Below, piece by piece: positions 1 to 12,544 of a stretch of DNA of 64,000 nucleotides (positions within the stretch are counted from its first letter, which is position 1; every line of letters begins with the position of its first letter). This stretch comes from Polyodon spathula. Its lineage: Eukaryota; Chordata; Actinopteri; Acipenseriformes; Polyodontidae. The stretch spans positions 1,857,428 to 1,921,427 of the forward strand of contig NC_054571.1 of the NCBI RefSeq assembly GCF_017654505.1. Reading direction: 5' to 3'. Position numbers and translations under genes: made by a program. The notes under the pieces are model-generated. The model was given only the letters and a program-made list of their open reading frames with translations, was not told the DNA's origin and ran no database searches.

Positions 1-2028
1 TCTCTGTTGTGTGTTGAGGTTATCTGATCTCCTTATAGGTTATAGCTCTTTGTTGTGTGGTGAAGTGTGTTTGTTGGTCTTGTGTGTGTGACCATAATCT
101 CTGTTGTGTGTGGTGAGGTTATCTGGATGTGTGTGGTGAGGTTATCTGATCTCTGTTGTGTGTGGTGAGGTTATCTGATCTGTTGTCTGATCTCTGTTGT
201 GTGTGGTGAGGTTATCTGTGTGTGGTGAGGTTATCTCTGTTGTGTGTGGTGAGGATCTGATCTGTGTTGTGTGTGGTGAGGTTATCTGATCTCTGTTGTG
301 TGTGGTGAGGTTATCTGATCTCTGTTGTGTGTGGTGAGGTTATCTGATCTCTGTTGTGTGTGATGAGGTTATCTGATCTCTGTTGTGTGTGGTGAGGTTA
401 TCTGATCTCTGTTGTGTGTGGTGAGGTTATCTGATCTCTGTTGTGTGTGGTGAGGTTATCTGATCTCTGTTGTGTGTGGTGAGGTTATCTGATCTCTGTT
501 GTGTGTGGTGAGGTTATCTGATCTCTGTTGTGTGTGGTGAGGTTATCTGATCTCTGTTGTGTGTGATGAGGTTATCTGATCTCTGTTGTGTGTGGTGAGG
601 TTATCTGATCTCTGTTGTGTGTGGTGAGGTTATCTGATCTCTGTTGTGTGTGGTGAGGTTATCTGATCTCTGTTGTGTGTGGTGAGGTTATCTGATCTCT
701 GTTGTGTGTGGTGAGGTTATCTGATCTCTGTTGTGTGTGGTGAGGTTATCTGATCTCTGTTGTGTGTGGTGAGGTTATCTGATCTCTGTTGTGTGTGTGA
801 TCTGATCTGATCTCTGTTGTGTGTGTGAGGTTATCTGATCTCTGTTGTGTGTGGTGAGGTTATCTGATCTCTGTTGTGTGTGGTGAGGTTATCTGATCTC
901 TGTTGTGTGTGGTGAGGTTATCTGATCTCTGTTGTGTGTGGTGAGGTTATCTGATCTCTGTTGTGTGTGGTGAGGTTATCTGATCTCTGTTGTGTGTGGT
1001 GAGGTTATCTGATCTCTGTTGTGTGTGGTGAGGTTATCTGATCTCTGTTGTGTGTGGTGAGGTTATCTGATCTCTGTTGTGTGTGGTGAGGTTATCTGAT
1101 CTCTGTTGTGTGTGGTGAGGTTATCTGATCTCTGTTGTGTGTGGTGAGGTTATCTGATCTCTGTTGTGTGTGGTGAGGTTATCTGATCTCTGTTGTGTGT
1201 GGTGAGGTTATCTGATCTCTGTTGTGTGTGGTGAGGTTATCTGATCTCTGTTGTGTGTGGTGAGGTTATCTGATCTCTGTTGTGTGTGGTGAGGTTATCT
1301 GATCTCTGTTGTGTGTGGTGAGGTTATCTGATCTCTGTTGTGTGTGATGAGGTTATCTGATCTCTGTTGTGTGGATCTCTGTTGTGTGTGGTGAGGTTAT
1401 CTGATCTCTGTTGTGTGTGGTGAGGTTATCTGATCTCTGTTGTGTGTGGTGAGGTTATCTGATCTCTGATCTCTGTTGTGTGTGGTGAGGTTATCTGATC
1501 TCTGTTGTGTGTGGTGAGGTTATCTGATCTCTGTTGTGTGTGGTGAGGTTATCTGATCTCTGTTGTGTGTGGTGAGGTTATCTGATCTCTGTTGTGTCTG
1601 ATGAGGTTATCTGATCTCTGTTGTGTGTGGTGAGGTTATCTGATCTCTGTTGTGTGTGGTGAGGTTATCTGATCTCTGTTGTGTGTGGTGAGGTTATCTG
1701 ATCTCTGTTGTGTGGATCTCTGTTGTGTGTGGTGAGGTTATCTGATCTCTGTTGTGTGTGGTGAGGTTATCTGATCTCTGTTGTGTGTGGTGAGGTTATC
1801 TGATCTCTGTTGTGTGTGGTGAGGTTATCTGATCTCTGTTGTGTGTGGTGAGGTTATCTGATCTCTGTTGTGTGTGGTGAGGTTATCTGATCTCTGTTGT
1901 GTGTGGTGAGGTTATCTGATCTCTGTTGTGTGTGGTGAGGTTATCTGATCTCTGTTGTGTGTGATGAGGTTATCTGATCTCTGTTGTGTGTGGTGAGGTT
2001 ATCTGATCTCTGTTGTGTGTGTATAATC
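1..2028. repeat. 29-bp minisatellite, about 69 copies, cut by the window's left edge
   Basis: The unit has a period of 29 bp, combining GTGAGGTTATCTGATCTC with a TGTTGTGTGTG tail. Copies are nearly identical between 290 and 2000. A few units are truncated or fused, near 60-240, 790-830, 1370 and 1715. A GTGTGATGAGG variant recurs at several places, showing block duplication of units. The array stops cleanly near 2028. No coding potential is seen. Confidence 0.97.
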
Positions 2029-2374
2029 AGTGCAGGGATGTGCCGTCACAGACCTGGAGGGCAACAGCACTTCTGGTTTAACAGGGGAAATGATGTGATG
2101 AGCTACTTCAGAGTCTGGATGGAGGTGTGATTGGTTCAATTCAATTCAATTAAACAACAGGATTGGAACAAAGACCAGCATTGGAAGAGCCATCTGTAGG
2201 CACCCCTGTCCTTGTGTTTTAGACACTTCACCTGGTGGGCTATCAAATGCATTTATAACCTTCTTCCTTCCTTCTGTGCTAAACATGCTGTCTGTCACTC
2301 AACTTCCAGCCATGTCCTCTCATCCTTCCCTCTGTGCTAAATGTGAAGGTGTCACTTGGGTTAATAGCTTGATC

Positions 2375-2640
2375 TGTACCATTTAAGATTTTATAAACTT
2401 CAGCTACAGCCAGTCTTCTCTTCCCCTTCTTTTTTCCAGACTGGAGAGATTTGAGTCTTTGTATCGGTTCTCAAAGCTCATGTCGCTCAGTCCTGGGATC
2501 AGCCTAGATGCCCTTCTCTGTACCCTCTCGAGTGGAATACTGTCTTACTTGTAGTGAGGTGAACAAAAACTGTTCACAGTATTCTAGGTGGGCTCTAACT
2601 AGAGCATTGTGTAGGGTTAGCTGATTTCATAATACTAGGC
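2375..2640 (-). mobile_element. CR1/L3-like LINE fragment, 3' part of the reverse transcriptase ORF
   Basis: Read on the minus strand, the piece encodes a motif close to NALVRAHLEYC, the hallmark of the CR1/L3 C-terminal region, followed by decayed sequence with several stops. It is much older than the CR1 copy at 52.7-55.6 kb and aligns with it only loosely. It is a 5'- and 3'-truncated relic. Confidence 0.75.
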
Positions 2641-3240
2641 AGTCAGCTGTATTCATTCGATTTGGCAACAACAACCACAGAAGTGTCCAGATTAGTATTC
2701 ATACATGTTCTAATGTGGATGAGATTGTAATTAATTCTGGCTGGATTATTGTTATCGTTAGTGTATAATGTGGTGGTTGTTGTTTCCCAATAGCCTGTAA
2801 TGAAAGGGCTCTCCCTGTGCTTTGTAAGCCTGGCATTACTTCTCTTCTTGTCTAAAAGTGCGGCTGCATTTTTTCATTGTGATGATCTGTACGACTCGCT
2901 CAATAAATGTCAAAGCCATGGATGTGAGCTGGAGAATCACAGCAGCATGACATCATCATATTAGTGTTCATGTGAAAACGAACCCAGCATTGGGAAGGGT
3001 TCCGGCTTTCAAAAGAACATAATAAATGCTTTACTTTTTTTTATAATGGATTGTTCAGGGTTTTGATGAGAAACAGCATTTATGAAAATAAGAACGCTGA
3101 TTTATCACTTAACCTAAAGAAATATAAAAAGTAATATTGTAGCGTCTGTTAAATGCAGGTGAGCGGTCACAGGAGTCACACACACGTGATGCTCACACAT
3201 TATACTCCAGTCACGGAATTAGCAGGGCTGCGCTGATGCT

Positions 3241-3430
3241 CATATTTGTCGGCAGGTATCAAATAAATCAAACACACCTACTTATTAACGCGTTGATTTC
3301 AAAACAAGAAAAGCTGTCCTTCCCTCACATTTACAACTGAGTACCAAGGTCTCAATTAATTCAATTAACTTACACCTTGAATGTTTTAAAAGCTAATTGG
3401 AAGTGAATTCTCCTCTCATCTGGGGTGCTG
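3241..3430 (+). repeat. Dispersed repeat, copy 1
   Basis: This stretch, centred on GTTGATTTCAAAACAAGAAA, matches two places in the window: 28035-28190 in the same orientation and 28740-28810 in inverted orientation. The last two form the inverted ends of a larger DNA-transposon-like element, so this is probably one end of another copy of that family. Confidence 0.6.
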
Positions 3431-3629
3431 ACATTTTCATTGCGGTACAGAGGCTGCAAACTGACAATTAAAATATGCTGCAAAACTGATTCGTCACATT
3501 AATGAGACCTTTTCATGAACAAGGTGTTTATCAGAGAGAACACTTTTCCCAGGACTACAATCCCCTGCCCACCTCTGGAATGTCTGGTATTCCCAGCAGG
3601 GGAGCAATTTTCTCACCAGCGCTTGTCTC

Positions 3630-6115
3630 GCTGTGATCCTGCATCGACCCCTCTCAGCTCTGAGAGATTCTCTGTGAGAGCCTCTAGCTGTGATCCTGTG
3701 TTGACTCCTCTCAGCTCTGAGAGATTCTCTGCGAGAGCCTCTAGCTGTGATCTTGTGTTGACCCCTCTCAGCTCTGAGAGATTCTCTGTGTGAGTCTCTA
3801 GCTGTGATCCTGTGTCGACTCCTCTCAGCTCTGAGAGATTCTCTGTGAGAGCCTCTAGCTGTGATCCTGTGTTGACTCCTCTCAGCTCTGAGAGATTCTC
3901 TGCGAGAGCCTCTAGCTGTAATCTTGTGTTGACTCCTCTCAGCTCTGAGAGATTCTCTGCGAGAGCCTCTAGCTGTGATCTTGTGTTGACCCCTCTCAGC
4001 TCTGAGAGATTCTCTGTGTGAGTCTCTAGCTGTGATCCTGTGTTGACTCCTCTCAGCTCTGAGAGATTCTCTGCGAGAGCCTCTAGCTGTAATCTTGTGT
4101 TGACCCCTCTCAGCTCTGAGAGATTCTCTGTGTGAGTCTCTAGCTGTGATCCTGTGTCGACTCCTCTCAGCTCTGAGAGATTCTCTGTGAGAGCCTCTAG
4201 CTGTGATCCTGCGTCGACTCCTCTCAGCTCTGAGAGATTCTCTGTGAGAGCCTCTAGCTGTGATCCTTCATCGACTCCTCTCAGCTCTGAGAGATTCCCT
4301 GTGAGAGCCTCTAGCTGTGATCCTGTGTTGACCTCTCTCAGCTCTGAGAGATTCTCTGTGAGAGCCTCTAGCTGTGATCCTGTGTTGACTCCTCTCAGCT
4401 CTGAGAGATTCTCTGTGAGAGCCTCTAGCTGTGATCCTGTGTTGACTCCTCTCAGCTCTGAGAGATTCTCTGCGAGAGCCTCTAGCTGTGATCCTGTGTT
4501 GACCCCTCTCAGCTCTGAGAGATTCTCTGTGTGAGTCTCTAGCTGTGATCCTGTGTTGACTCCTCTCAGCTCTGAGAGATTCTCTGTGAGAGCCTCTAGC
4601 TGTGATCCTGTGTTGACCCCTCTCAGCTCTGAGAGATTCTCTGTGAGAGCCTCTAGCTGTGATCCTGTGTTGACCCCTCTCAGCTCTGAGAGATTCTCTG
4701 TGAGAGCCTCTAGCTGTGATCCTGCATCGACTCCTCTCAGCTCTGAGAGATTCTCTGTGAGAGCCTCTAGCTGTGATCCTGTGTCGACTCCTCTCAGCTC
4801 TGAGAGATTCTCTGTGTGAGTCTCTAGCTGTGATCCTGCATCGACCCCTCTCAGCTCTGAGAGATTCTCTGTGAGAGCCTCTAGCTGTGATCCTGCGTCG
4901 ACCCCTCTCAGCTCTGAGAGATTCTCTGTGAGAGCCTCTAGCTGTGATCCTGCATCGACTCCTCTCAGCTCTGAGAGATTCTCTGTGAGAGCCTCTAGCT
5001 GTGATCCTGCGTCGACCCCTCTCAGCTCTGAGAGATTCTCTGTGTGAGCCTCTAGCTGTGATCCTGCATCGACTCCTCTCAGCTCTGAGAGATTCTCTGT
5101 GAGAGCCTCTAGCTGTGATCCTGTGTCGAATCCTCTCAGCTCTGAGAGATTCTCTGTGAGAGCCTCTAGCTGTGATCCTGTGTCGACCCCTCTCAGCTCT
5201 GAGAGATTCTCTGTGAGAGCCTCTAGCTGTGATCCTGTGTTGACCCCTCTCAGCTCTGAGAGATTCTCTGTGAGAGCCTCTAGCTGTGATCCTGTGTTGA
5301 CTCCTTTCAGCTCTGAGAGATTCTCTGCGAGAGCCTGTAGCTGTGATCCTGTGTTGACCCCTCTCAGCTCTGAGAGATTCTCTGTGTGAGTCTCTAGCTG
5401 TGATCCTGTGTTGACTCCTCTCAGCTCTGAGAGATTCTCTGTGAGAGCCTCTAGCTGTGATCCTGTGTTGACTCCTCTCAGCTCTGAGAGATTCTCTGTG
5501 TGAGTCTCTAGCTGTGATCCTGTGTTGACCCCTCTCAGCTCTGAGAGATTCTCTGTGTGAGTCTCTAGCTGTGATCCTGTGTCGACTCCTCTCAGCTCTG
5601 AGAGATTCTCTGTGAGAGCCTCTAGCTGTGATCCTGCATCGACTCCTCTCAGCTCTGAGAGATTCTCTGTGTGAGTCTCTAGCTGTGATCCTGCATCGAC
5701 CCTTCTCAGCTCTGAGAGATTCTCTGTGCGAGCCTCTAGCTGTGATCCTGCGTCGACCCCTCTCAGCTCTGAGAGATTCTCTGTGTGAGTATCTAGCTGT
5801 GATCCTGCATCGACTCCTCTCAGCTCTGAGAGATTCTCTGTGCGAGCCTCTAGCTGTGATCCTGCGTCGACCCCTCTCAGCTCTGAGAGATTCTCTGTGT
5901 GAGTATCTAGCTGTGATCCTGCATCGACTCCTCTCAGCTCTGAGAGATTCTCTGTGAGAGCCTCTAGCTGTGATCCTGTGTCGAATCCTCTCAGCTCTGA
6001 GAGATTCTCTGTGAGAGCCTCTAGCTGTGATCCTGTGTCGACTCCTCTCAGCTCTGAGAGATTCTCTGTGAGAGCCTTCTAGCTGTGATCCTGTGTTGAC
6101 TCCTCTCATCTCTGA
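3630..6115. repeat. 57-bp minisatellite, about 44 copies
   Basis: The period is 57 bp. Each unit contains CTCTCAGCTCTGAGAG, which has 7-bp inverted arms around a 2-nt spacer. Because 57 is a multiple of 3, several frames stay open, including a 653-codon minus-strand frame (6229-4268) made of a 19-residue repeat rich in Arg, Ser and Glu. Units differ mainly at GTGTTGAC/GCATCGAC/GTGTCGAC and at GAGAGCC/GTGAGTC. The plus-strand frames are repeatedly stopped by the GTGTGAG variant. I regard the reading frames as a by-product of the period. Confidence 0.96.
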
Positions 6116-6892
6116 GGGATTATATGTGCCCATGCAAATTAGTGCAACCAAACATGGCTCATCAAGGCTCGTCCAATCACACTGCAGCACATCGCTTGCC
6201 CCTGCAAGAGGATCTTCCTTTATTAGCACAGAATAGGATTGATGTCCTGAATTCTCTTACATAGTCATTAATGCAATTGTTTTCAAATGGGGAAAAAACA
6301 CCAGTTACCTGTCAAAAATGAATAAGGAATAACTGAATACTTCATTCAAGACTCTGAATGAAAAGCCTTAGTTGTTGTTTATTTCTGGGTTGATAACTAT
6401 ATCGGGTGTGTTTCTCCTGTGAAAAAAGAAAATTGTGTAGATTAGGAATTGGAGGAAATGGCTGTGAGTATGTAGCTCTCTGTGTAAAAAGTAAATACCA
6501 TCTGTGTATTCAGCACTACCCAGAACCAGATCAACATGCTGCCATTAGTATTGTTACAGACAGAAAGGCATTGAAGAGACTATTAATTACTTCTGCCAGA
6601 CACTGTCATTACATCCTGTGACTGGTTTGCATCCTCTTTGGGACCCAGAAATATCTTGTTGTTTTCTGATTAGAAATGTTACCATGGGAGGTTTGCGGAT
6701 CATTTTAAACCTTTCCAATACTTTTCCATCGGTATACTGTGTATTTACTGTAGTTGATCATGGGTACACTGTGAAGTTACCATAGTCACTCTGCTTTCTT
6801 ACACTTTACTATGATTTCACTGTGCTTTATTACAATTTGCTGTGATTTCACTGTGCTTTATTACACGTTGCTATACTTTCACTGTGCATGTG
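6116..6892. other. Low-copy spacer with a diverged dispersed repeat
   Basis: No gene seen. Positions 6345-6470 resemble 37366-37450, sharing a GTGTTTCTCCT / GTGCATTTCTCCT core in similar surroundings, which points to an old interspersed element. 6740-6890 is a short run of degenerate ATTTCACTGTGCTTTATTAC repeats leading into the next array. Confidence 0.55.
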
Positions 6893-8982
6893 TGCACCCT
6901 CCACCCTGTGCTATGTGTTCTGTAACTTACAGCTTGTATCTCACACTGCACTCTCCGCCCTGTGCTGTGTGTTCTGTAACTTACAGCTTGTATCTCACAC
7001 TGCACTCTCCGCCCTGTGCTGTGTGTTCTGTAACTTACAGCTTGTATCTCACACTGCACTCTCCGCCCTGTGCTGTGTGTTCTGTACCTTACAGCTTGTA
7101 TCTCACACTGCACTCTCCGCCCTGTGCTGTGTGTTCTGTAACTTACAGCTTGTATCTCACACTGCACTCTCCGCCCTGTGCTGTGTGTTCTGTACCTTAC
7201 AGCTTGTATCTCACACTGCACTCTCCGCCCTGTGCTGTGTGTTCTGTACCTTACAGCTTGTATCTCACACTGCACTCTCCGCCCTGTGCTGTGTGTTCTG
7301 TACCTTACAGCTTGTATCTCACACTGCACTCTCCGCCCTGTGCTGTGTGTTCTGTAACTTACAGCTTGTATCTCACACTGCACTCTCCGCCCTGTGCTGT
7401 GTGTTCTGTACCTTACAGCTTGTATCTCACACTGCACTCTCCGCCCTGTGCTGTGTGTTCTGTAACTTACAGCTTGTATCTCACACTGCACTCTCCGCCC
7501 TGTGCTGTGTGTTCTGTAACTTACAGCTTGTATCTCACACTGCACTCTCCGCCCTGTGCTGTGTGTTCTGTACCTTACAGCTTGTATCTCACACTGCACT
7601 CTCCGCCCTGTGCTGTGTGTTCTGTACCTTACAGCTTGTATCTCACACTGCACTCTCCGCCCTGTGCTGTGTGTTCTGTAACTTACAGCTTGTATCTCAC
7701 ACTGCACTCTCCGCCCTGTGCTGTGTGTTCTGTACCTTACAGCTTGTATCTCACACTGCACTCTCCGCCCTGTGCTGTGTGTTCTGTAACTTACAGCTTG
7801 TATCTCACACTGCACTCTCCGCCCTGTGCTGTGTGTTCTGTACCTTACAGCTTGTATCTCACACTGCACTCTCCGCCCTGTGCTGTGTGTTCTGTACCTT
7901 ACAGCTTGTATCTCACACTGCACTCTCCGCCCTGTGCTGTGTGTTCTGTACCTTACAGCTTGTATCTCACACTGCACTCTCCGCCCTGTGCTGTGTGTTC
8001 TGTACCTTACAGCTTGTATCTCACACTGCACTCTCCGCCCTGTGCTGTGTGTTCTGTACCTTACAGCTTGTATCTCACACTGCACTCTCCGCCCTGTGCT
8101 GTGTGTTCTGTACCTTACAGCTTGTATCTCACACTGCACTCTCCGCCCTGTGCTGTGTGTTCTGTACCTTACAGCTTGTATCTCACACTGCACTCTCCGC
8201 CCTGTGCTGCGTGTTCTGTACCTTACAGCTTGTATCTCACACTGCACTCTCCGCCCTGTGCTGTGTGTTCTGTAACTTACAGCTTGTATCTCACACTGCA
8301 CTCTCCGCCCTGTGCTGTGTGTTCTGTACCTTACAGCTTGTATCTCACACTGCACTCTCCGCCCTGTGCTGTGTGTTCTGTACCTTACAGCTTGTATCTC
8401 ACACTGCACTCTCCGCCCTGTGCTGTGTGTTCTGTACCTTACAGCTTGTATCTCACACTGCACTCTCCGCCCTGTGCTGTGTGTTCTGTACCTTACAGCT
8501 TGTATCTCACACTGCACTCTCCGCCCTGTGCTGTGTGTTCTGTAACTTACAGCTTGTATCTCACACTGCACTCTCCGCCCTGTGCTGTGTGTTCTGTACC
8601 TTACAGCTTGTATCTCACACTGCACTCTCCGCCCTGTGCTGTGTGTTCTGTAACTTACAGCTTGTATCTCACACTGCACTCTCCGCCCTGTGCTGTGTGT
8701 TCTGTACCTTACAGCTTGTATCTCACACTGCACTCTCCGCCCTGTGCTGTGTGTTCTGTAACTTACAGCTTGTATCTCACACTGCACTCTCCGCCCTGTG
8801 CTGTGTGTTCTGTACCTTACAGCTTGTATCTCACACTGCACTCTCCGCCCTGTGCTGTGTGTTCTGTAACTTACAGCTTGTATCTCACACTGCACTCTCC
8901 GCCCTGTGCTGTGTGTTCTGTAACTTACAGCTTGTATCTCACACTGCACTCTCCGCCCTGTGCTGTGTGTTCTGTAACTTAG
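6893..8982. repeat. 54-bp minisatellite, about 39 highly uniform copies
   Basis: The period is 54 bp, built around TCTCCGCCCTGTGCTGTGTG and TACAGCTTGTATCTCACAC. Copies are almost identical apart from one biallelic site, TGTAACTTACAG versus TGTACCTTACAG. The period is a multiple of 3 and the unit has no stop in three frames. That gives reading frames of about 700 codons on both strands, with 18-residue repeats. They show no recognisable domain and no splice context, so I do not call them genes. Confidence 0.97.
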
Positions 8983-9485
8983 AAGACTAATTAGGCAGTT
9001 TAGCTCATTTTAATGTGACTTTATTTCCATCTGATACAAACTGTCTGGTCCAAGCAATCAGCTATCAAGCCAGAAGTTTCAATGTAATACTAATCAGCTT
9101 TAGCAGAATTTTATAAGGTTCAGAGCCTTCCTTTTTAGTTTTATAGTAAACTGCTTGCCAAGGATTTTTGCATTAACAAGAAATCGCGACATCTGCCTGC
9201 CGAGCGTAAGCCGAAAACTATGAATGCTCTGGGTCAACCCTTTGGCTGGAAAAAAATTGTAAAGGTTTTTTTTCTTTCTTTCTTTGATTAATATTTTTAT
9301 GAATTGGAAAAGCAGCGCAAGTCTAGCAGTTTAACAAGGACGATGTCATCTGATGATGTCTGCAGCCTGGGTCAACGTGTTTTAGTAAAACCTTTACAAG
9401 GAATTGTTGGAAGAAAATTAAAGCCACTGAGCCATGCCCTGAACGATGAATATTTTTTTCTTTTTTTTTTTATTAGTCCATAGCT
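8983..9485. other. Low-copy spacer, nothing recognised
   Basis: AT-rich non-repeated sequence with short T-rich runs near 9266-9300 and 9450-9472. No conserved coding, RNA or transposon signature is visible. Confidence 0.5.
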
Positions 9486-9520
9486 TGTGTGTAAGCTGTT
9501 GAGTTGCTCTGCTCGTGTGT

Positions 9521-9571
<51 letters not shown>

Positions 9572-9580
9572 GTGTTGTGG

Positions 9581-9616
<36 letters not shown>

Positions 9617-9676
9617 GCTGTTGAGTTGCTCTGTGCGTGTGTTGTGTGTGTGTGTGTAAGCTGTTGAGTTGCTCTG

Positions 9677-9723
<47 letters not shown>

Positions 9724-10017
9724 GCTGTTGTGTTGCTCTGCTCGTGTTGTGTGTGTGTGTGTGTGTAAGCTGTTGAGTTGCTCTGCTCGTGTTGTGTGTG
9801 TGTGTGTAAGCTGTTGTGTTGCTCTGCTCGTGTTGTGTGTGTGTGTAAGTGTGTGTTGCTCTGCTCGTGTTGTGTGTGTGTGTGTAAGCTGTTGTGTTGC
9901 TCTGCTCGTGTTGTGTGTGTGTGTGTAAGCTGTTGTGTTGCTCTGCTCGTGTTGTGTGTGTGTGTGTGTGCTGTTGTGTTGTGTGCTGTGTGTGTGTGTG
10001 TGTGTGTGTAAGCTGTT

Positions 10018-10055
<38 letters not shown>

Positions 10056-10109
10056 GCTGTTGTGTGGCTCTGTGTCGTGTGTGTGTGTGTGTGTGTGTGT
10101 GAGTGTGTG

Positions 10110-10179
<70 letters not shown>

Positions 10180-10397
10180 GCTGTTGTGTTGCTCTGCTCG
10201 TGTGTGTGTGTGTGTGTGTAAGCTGTTGTGTTGCTCTGCTCGTGTTGTGTGTGTGTGTGTGTAAGCTGTTGAGTTGCTCTGCTCGTGTGTGCCACATTCG
10301 ACCAACTCAACACTACACCAGCACAACACACACACACACATTCGACAACACACAAACACGACACACACACACACACACATTCGACAACTCAACGAGA

Positions 10398-10460
<63 letters not shown>

Positions 10461-10511
10461 GTGTGCTGTGTGCTCTGCTCGTGTGTGTGTGTGTGTGTGT
10501 AAGCTGTGTGT

Positions 10512-10543
<32 letters not shown>

Positions 10544-10560
10544 TGTGTGTGTGTGTGTTG

Positions 10561-10594
<34 letters not shown>

Positions 10595-10750
10595 GCTGTT
10601 GTGTTGCTCTGCTCGTGTTGTGTGTGTGTGTGTAAGCTGTTGAGTTGCTCTGCTCGTGTGTGTGTGTGTGTGAACACACTTGTGTGTGTGTTGTGGTGTT
10701 CGTGTGTGTGGTGTGTGGTGTGTGTGTGTGTGTGGTGTGTGTTGTGACAC

Positions 10751-10782
<32 letters not shown>

Positions 10783-10829
10783 GGCTGTTGAGTTGCTCTG
10801 CTCGTGTTGTGTGTGTGTGTGTAAGCTGT

Positions 10830-10860
<31 letters not shown>

Positions 10861-10914
10861 GCTGTTGAGTTGCTCTGCTCGTGTGTGTGTGTGTGTGTGT
10901 GTGTTGTGTGTCTG

Positions 10915-10947
<33 letters not shown>

Positions 10948-11373
10948 CTGCTCGTGTTGTGTGTGTGTGTGTAAGCTGTTGAGTTGCTCTGCTCGTGTGT
11001 GTGTGTGTGTGTGTGTGTAAGCTGTTGTGTGGCTCTGCTGTGTGTGTGTGTGTGTGTGTGTAAGCTGTTGTGTTGCTCTGCTCGTGTTGTGTGTGTGTGT
11101 GTAAGCTGTTGTGTTGCTCTGCTCGTGTTGTGTGTGTGTGTGTAAGCTGTTGAGTTGCTCTGCTCGTGTTGTGTGTGTGTGTGTAAGCTGTTGAGTTGCT
11201 CTGCTCGTGTTGTGTGTGTGTGTGTAAGCTGTTGTGTTGCTCTGCTCGTGTGTGTGTGTGTGTGTAAGCTGTTGAGTTGCTCTGCTCGTGTGTGTGTGTG
11301 TGTGTGTAAGCTGTTGAGTTGCTCTGCTCGTGTTGTGTGTGTGTGTGTAAGCTGTTGAGTTGCTCTGCTCGTG

Positions 11374-11429
<56 letters not shown>

Positions 11430-11643
11430 GCTGTTGTGTTGCTCTGCTCGTGTTGTGTGTGTGTGTGTAAGCTGTTGAGTTGCTCTGCTCGTGTGTGTGT
11501 GTGTGTGTGTGTGCTGTTGAGTTGCTGTGCTCGTGTGTGTGTGTGTGTGTGTAAGCTGTTGAGTTGCTCTGCTCGTGTGTGTGTGTGTGTGTGTGTAAGC
11601 TGTTGTGTGGCTCTGCTCGTGTGTGTGTGTGTGTGTGTGTAAG

Positions 11644-11699
<56 letters not shown>

Positions 11700-11812
11700 G
11701 CTGTTGTGTGTGTGTGTGTGCTGTGTTGTGTCGTGTGTGTGTGTGTGTATAAGCTGTTGAGTTGCTCTGCTCGTGTTGTGTGTGTGTGTGTAAGCTGTTG
11801 AGTGACTCTGCC
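9486..11812. repeat. Compound (TG)n microsatellite and minisatellite
   Basis: Long (TG)n runs are punctuated by about 40 copies of a short cassette containing TAAGCTGTTGAGTTGCTCTG followed by CTCG. The cassette carries G/T variants (GTTGAG versus GTTGTG). The spacing between cassettes varies because the TG runs vary in length. Read on the minus strand this gives long His/Thr-rich frames that are artefacts. A segment at about 10290-10399 is in CA orientation, opposite to the rest. Confidence 0.96.
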
Positions 11813-12544
11813 TTCACTGGTTTTCTTTTACTTCTTGCTGCTTTATTTGCTGTTGTTTGCCTGCCTGAGCCAAGCCGAGCCGAGACGGTTTTCACTGGTT
11901 CACTGGTTTTCTTCCTCTGGAGTATTCACCTCACCACCCCCACAGCAGGGTTTCCCTGCCTTGCTGAGATGCAGCTTAACTGCATACAGGTGTCTTAATC
12001 AACTAATACATTTCCCAATTAACAATTAATACGTTAACCCATAACTTATTATCAAGTTGTTCTAATCAAGGCCATGTGGTTGTGCAGAGGTGGCCATCTT
12101 GGCTCCAGGCTGTACCTCCGCTGCTGAACCAAGATGGTGGCCAGCCACATGACCTTCACACTTAAAGAGACAGGACCTCTGCCCTGGCACAATATTTAGT
12201 GTTTTGGTTAATCTCGGCTCTAATTTGTCTGTATATCCTTTCTCTATGAGGATTTATAATTACTCACTATTTTTAAATATATATTTGGGGTAAAGAAAGA
12301 CATTCCTATCACTTTGCTTCCTCTTTATTTTGTTATCTAACTTTCAAATCAGAAAAAAAAACAGGAATGATTGAAAACAGTGACTTAGTGAAGGGCCTCT
12401 TCTTATACAGGAAAATAACAGACCATTTACAACAGCACGCTTGCCTAACAGTGAGCTAACCACATCAGTGAATTATGGAAGGATGCAGTATCGCGGGAGC
12501 GCTCTCCAGCACTCCCCTTGCGTTCTGTCTCCCTCCAGGGAGTT
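11813..12544. other. Low-copy stretch with a foldback
   Basis: No gene recognised. It contains an imperfect inverted repeat at 12068-12102 and 12129-12156, described separately, and otherwise AT-rich unique sequence. Confidence 0.5.
12068..12156. repeat. Imperfect foldback, arms about 28-35 bp
   Basis: Left arm 12068-12102 and right arm 12129-12156 are reverse complements apart from a few mismatches and a small indel. Each arm contains an AAGATGG-type (CCATCTT) core, which resembles a YY1 site. Loop of 26 nt. It may be a small foldback MITE. No flanking duplication was identified. Confidence 0.6.

Larger units (their letters stand above)
2029..3629. other. Low-copy stretch, no gene recognised
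   Basis: Non-array sequence between two minisatellites. It holds a CR1-like fragment (2375-2640) and one copy of a dispersed repeat (3241-3430), described separately. No exon with convincing splice sites or conserved protein similarity was seen in the rest. Confidence 0.6.

Noticed and set aside
1..2028. Regular short repeats that could suggest a CRISPR array
   Set aside because: Units follow one another without unique spacers, and the genome is eukaryotic. It is a minisatellite.
6811..8990. Three overlapping frames of about 700 codons on both strands
   Set aside because: They are produced by a stop-free 54-bp repeat unit, carry no known domain, and overlap in several frames at once.
9372..11895. 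Long His/Thr-rich frames (up to 825 codons) on the minus strand
   Set aside because: Translation of a (CA)n array with a short cassette. No protein signature.
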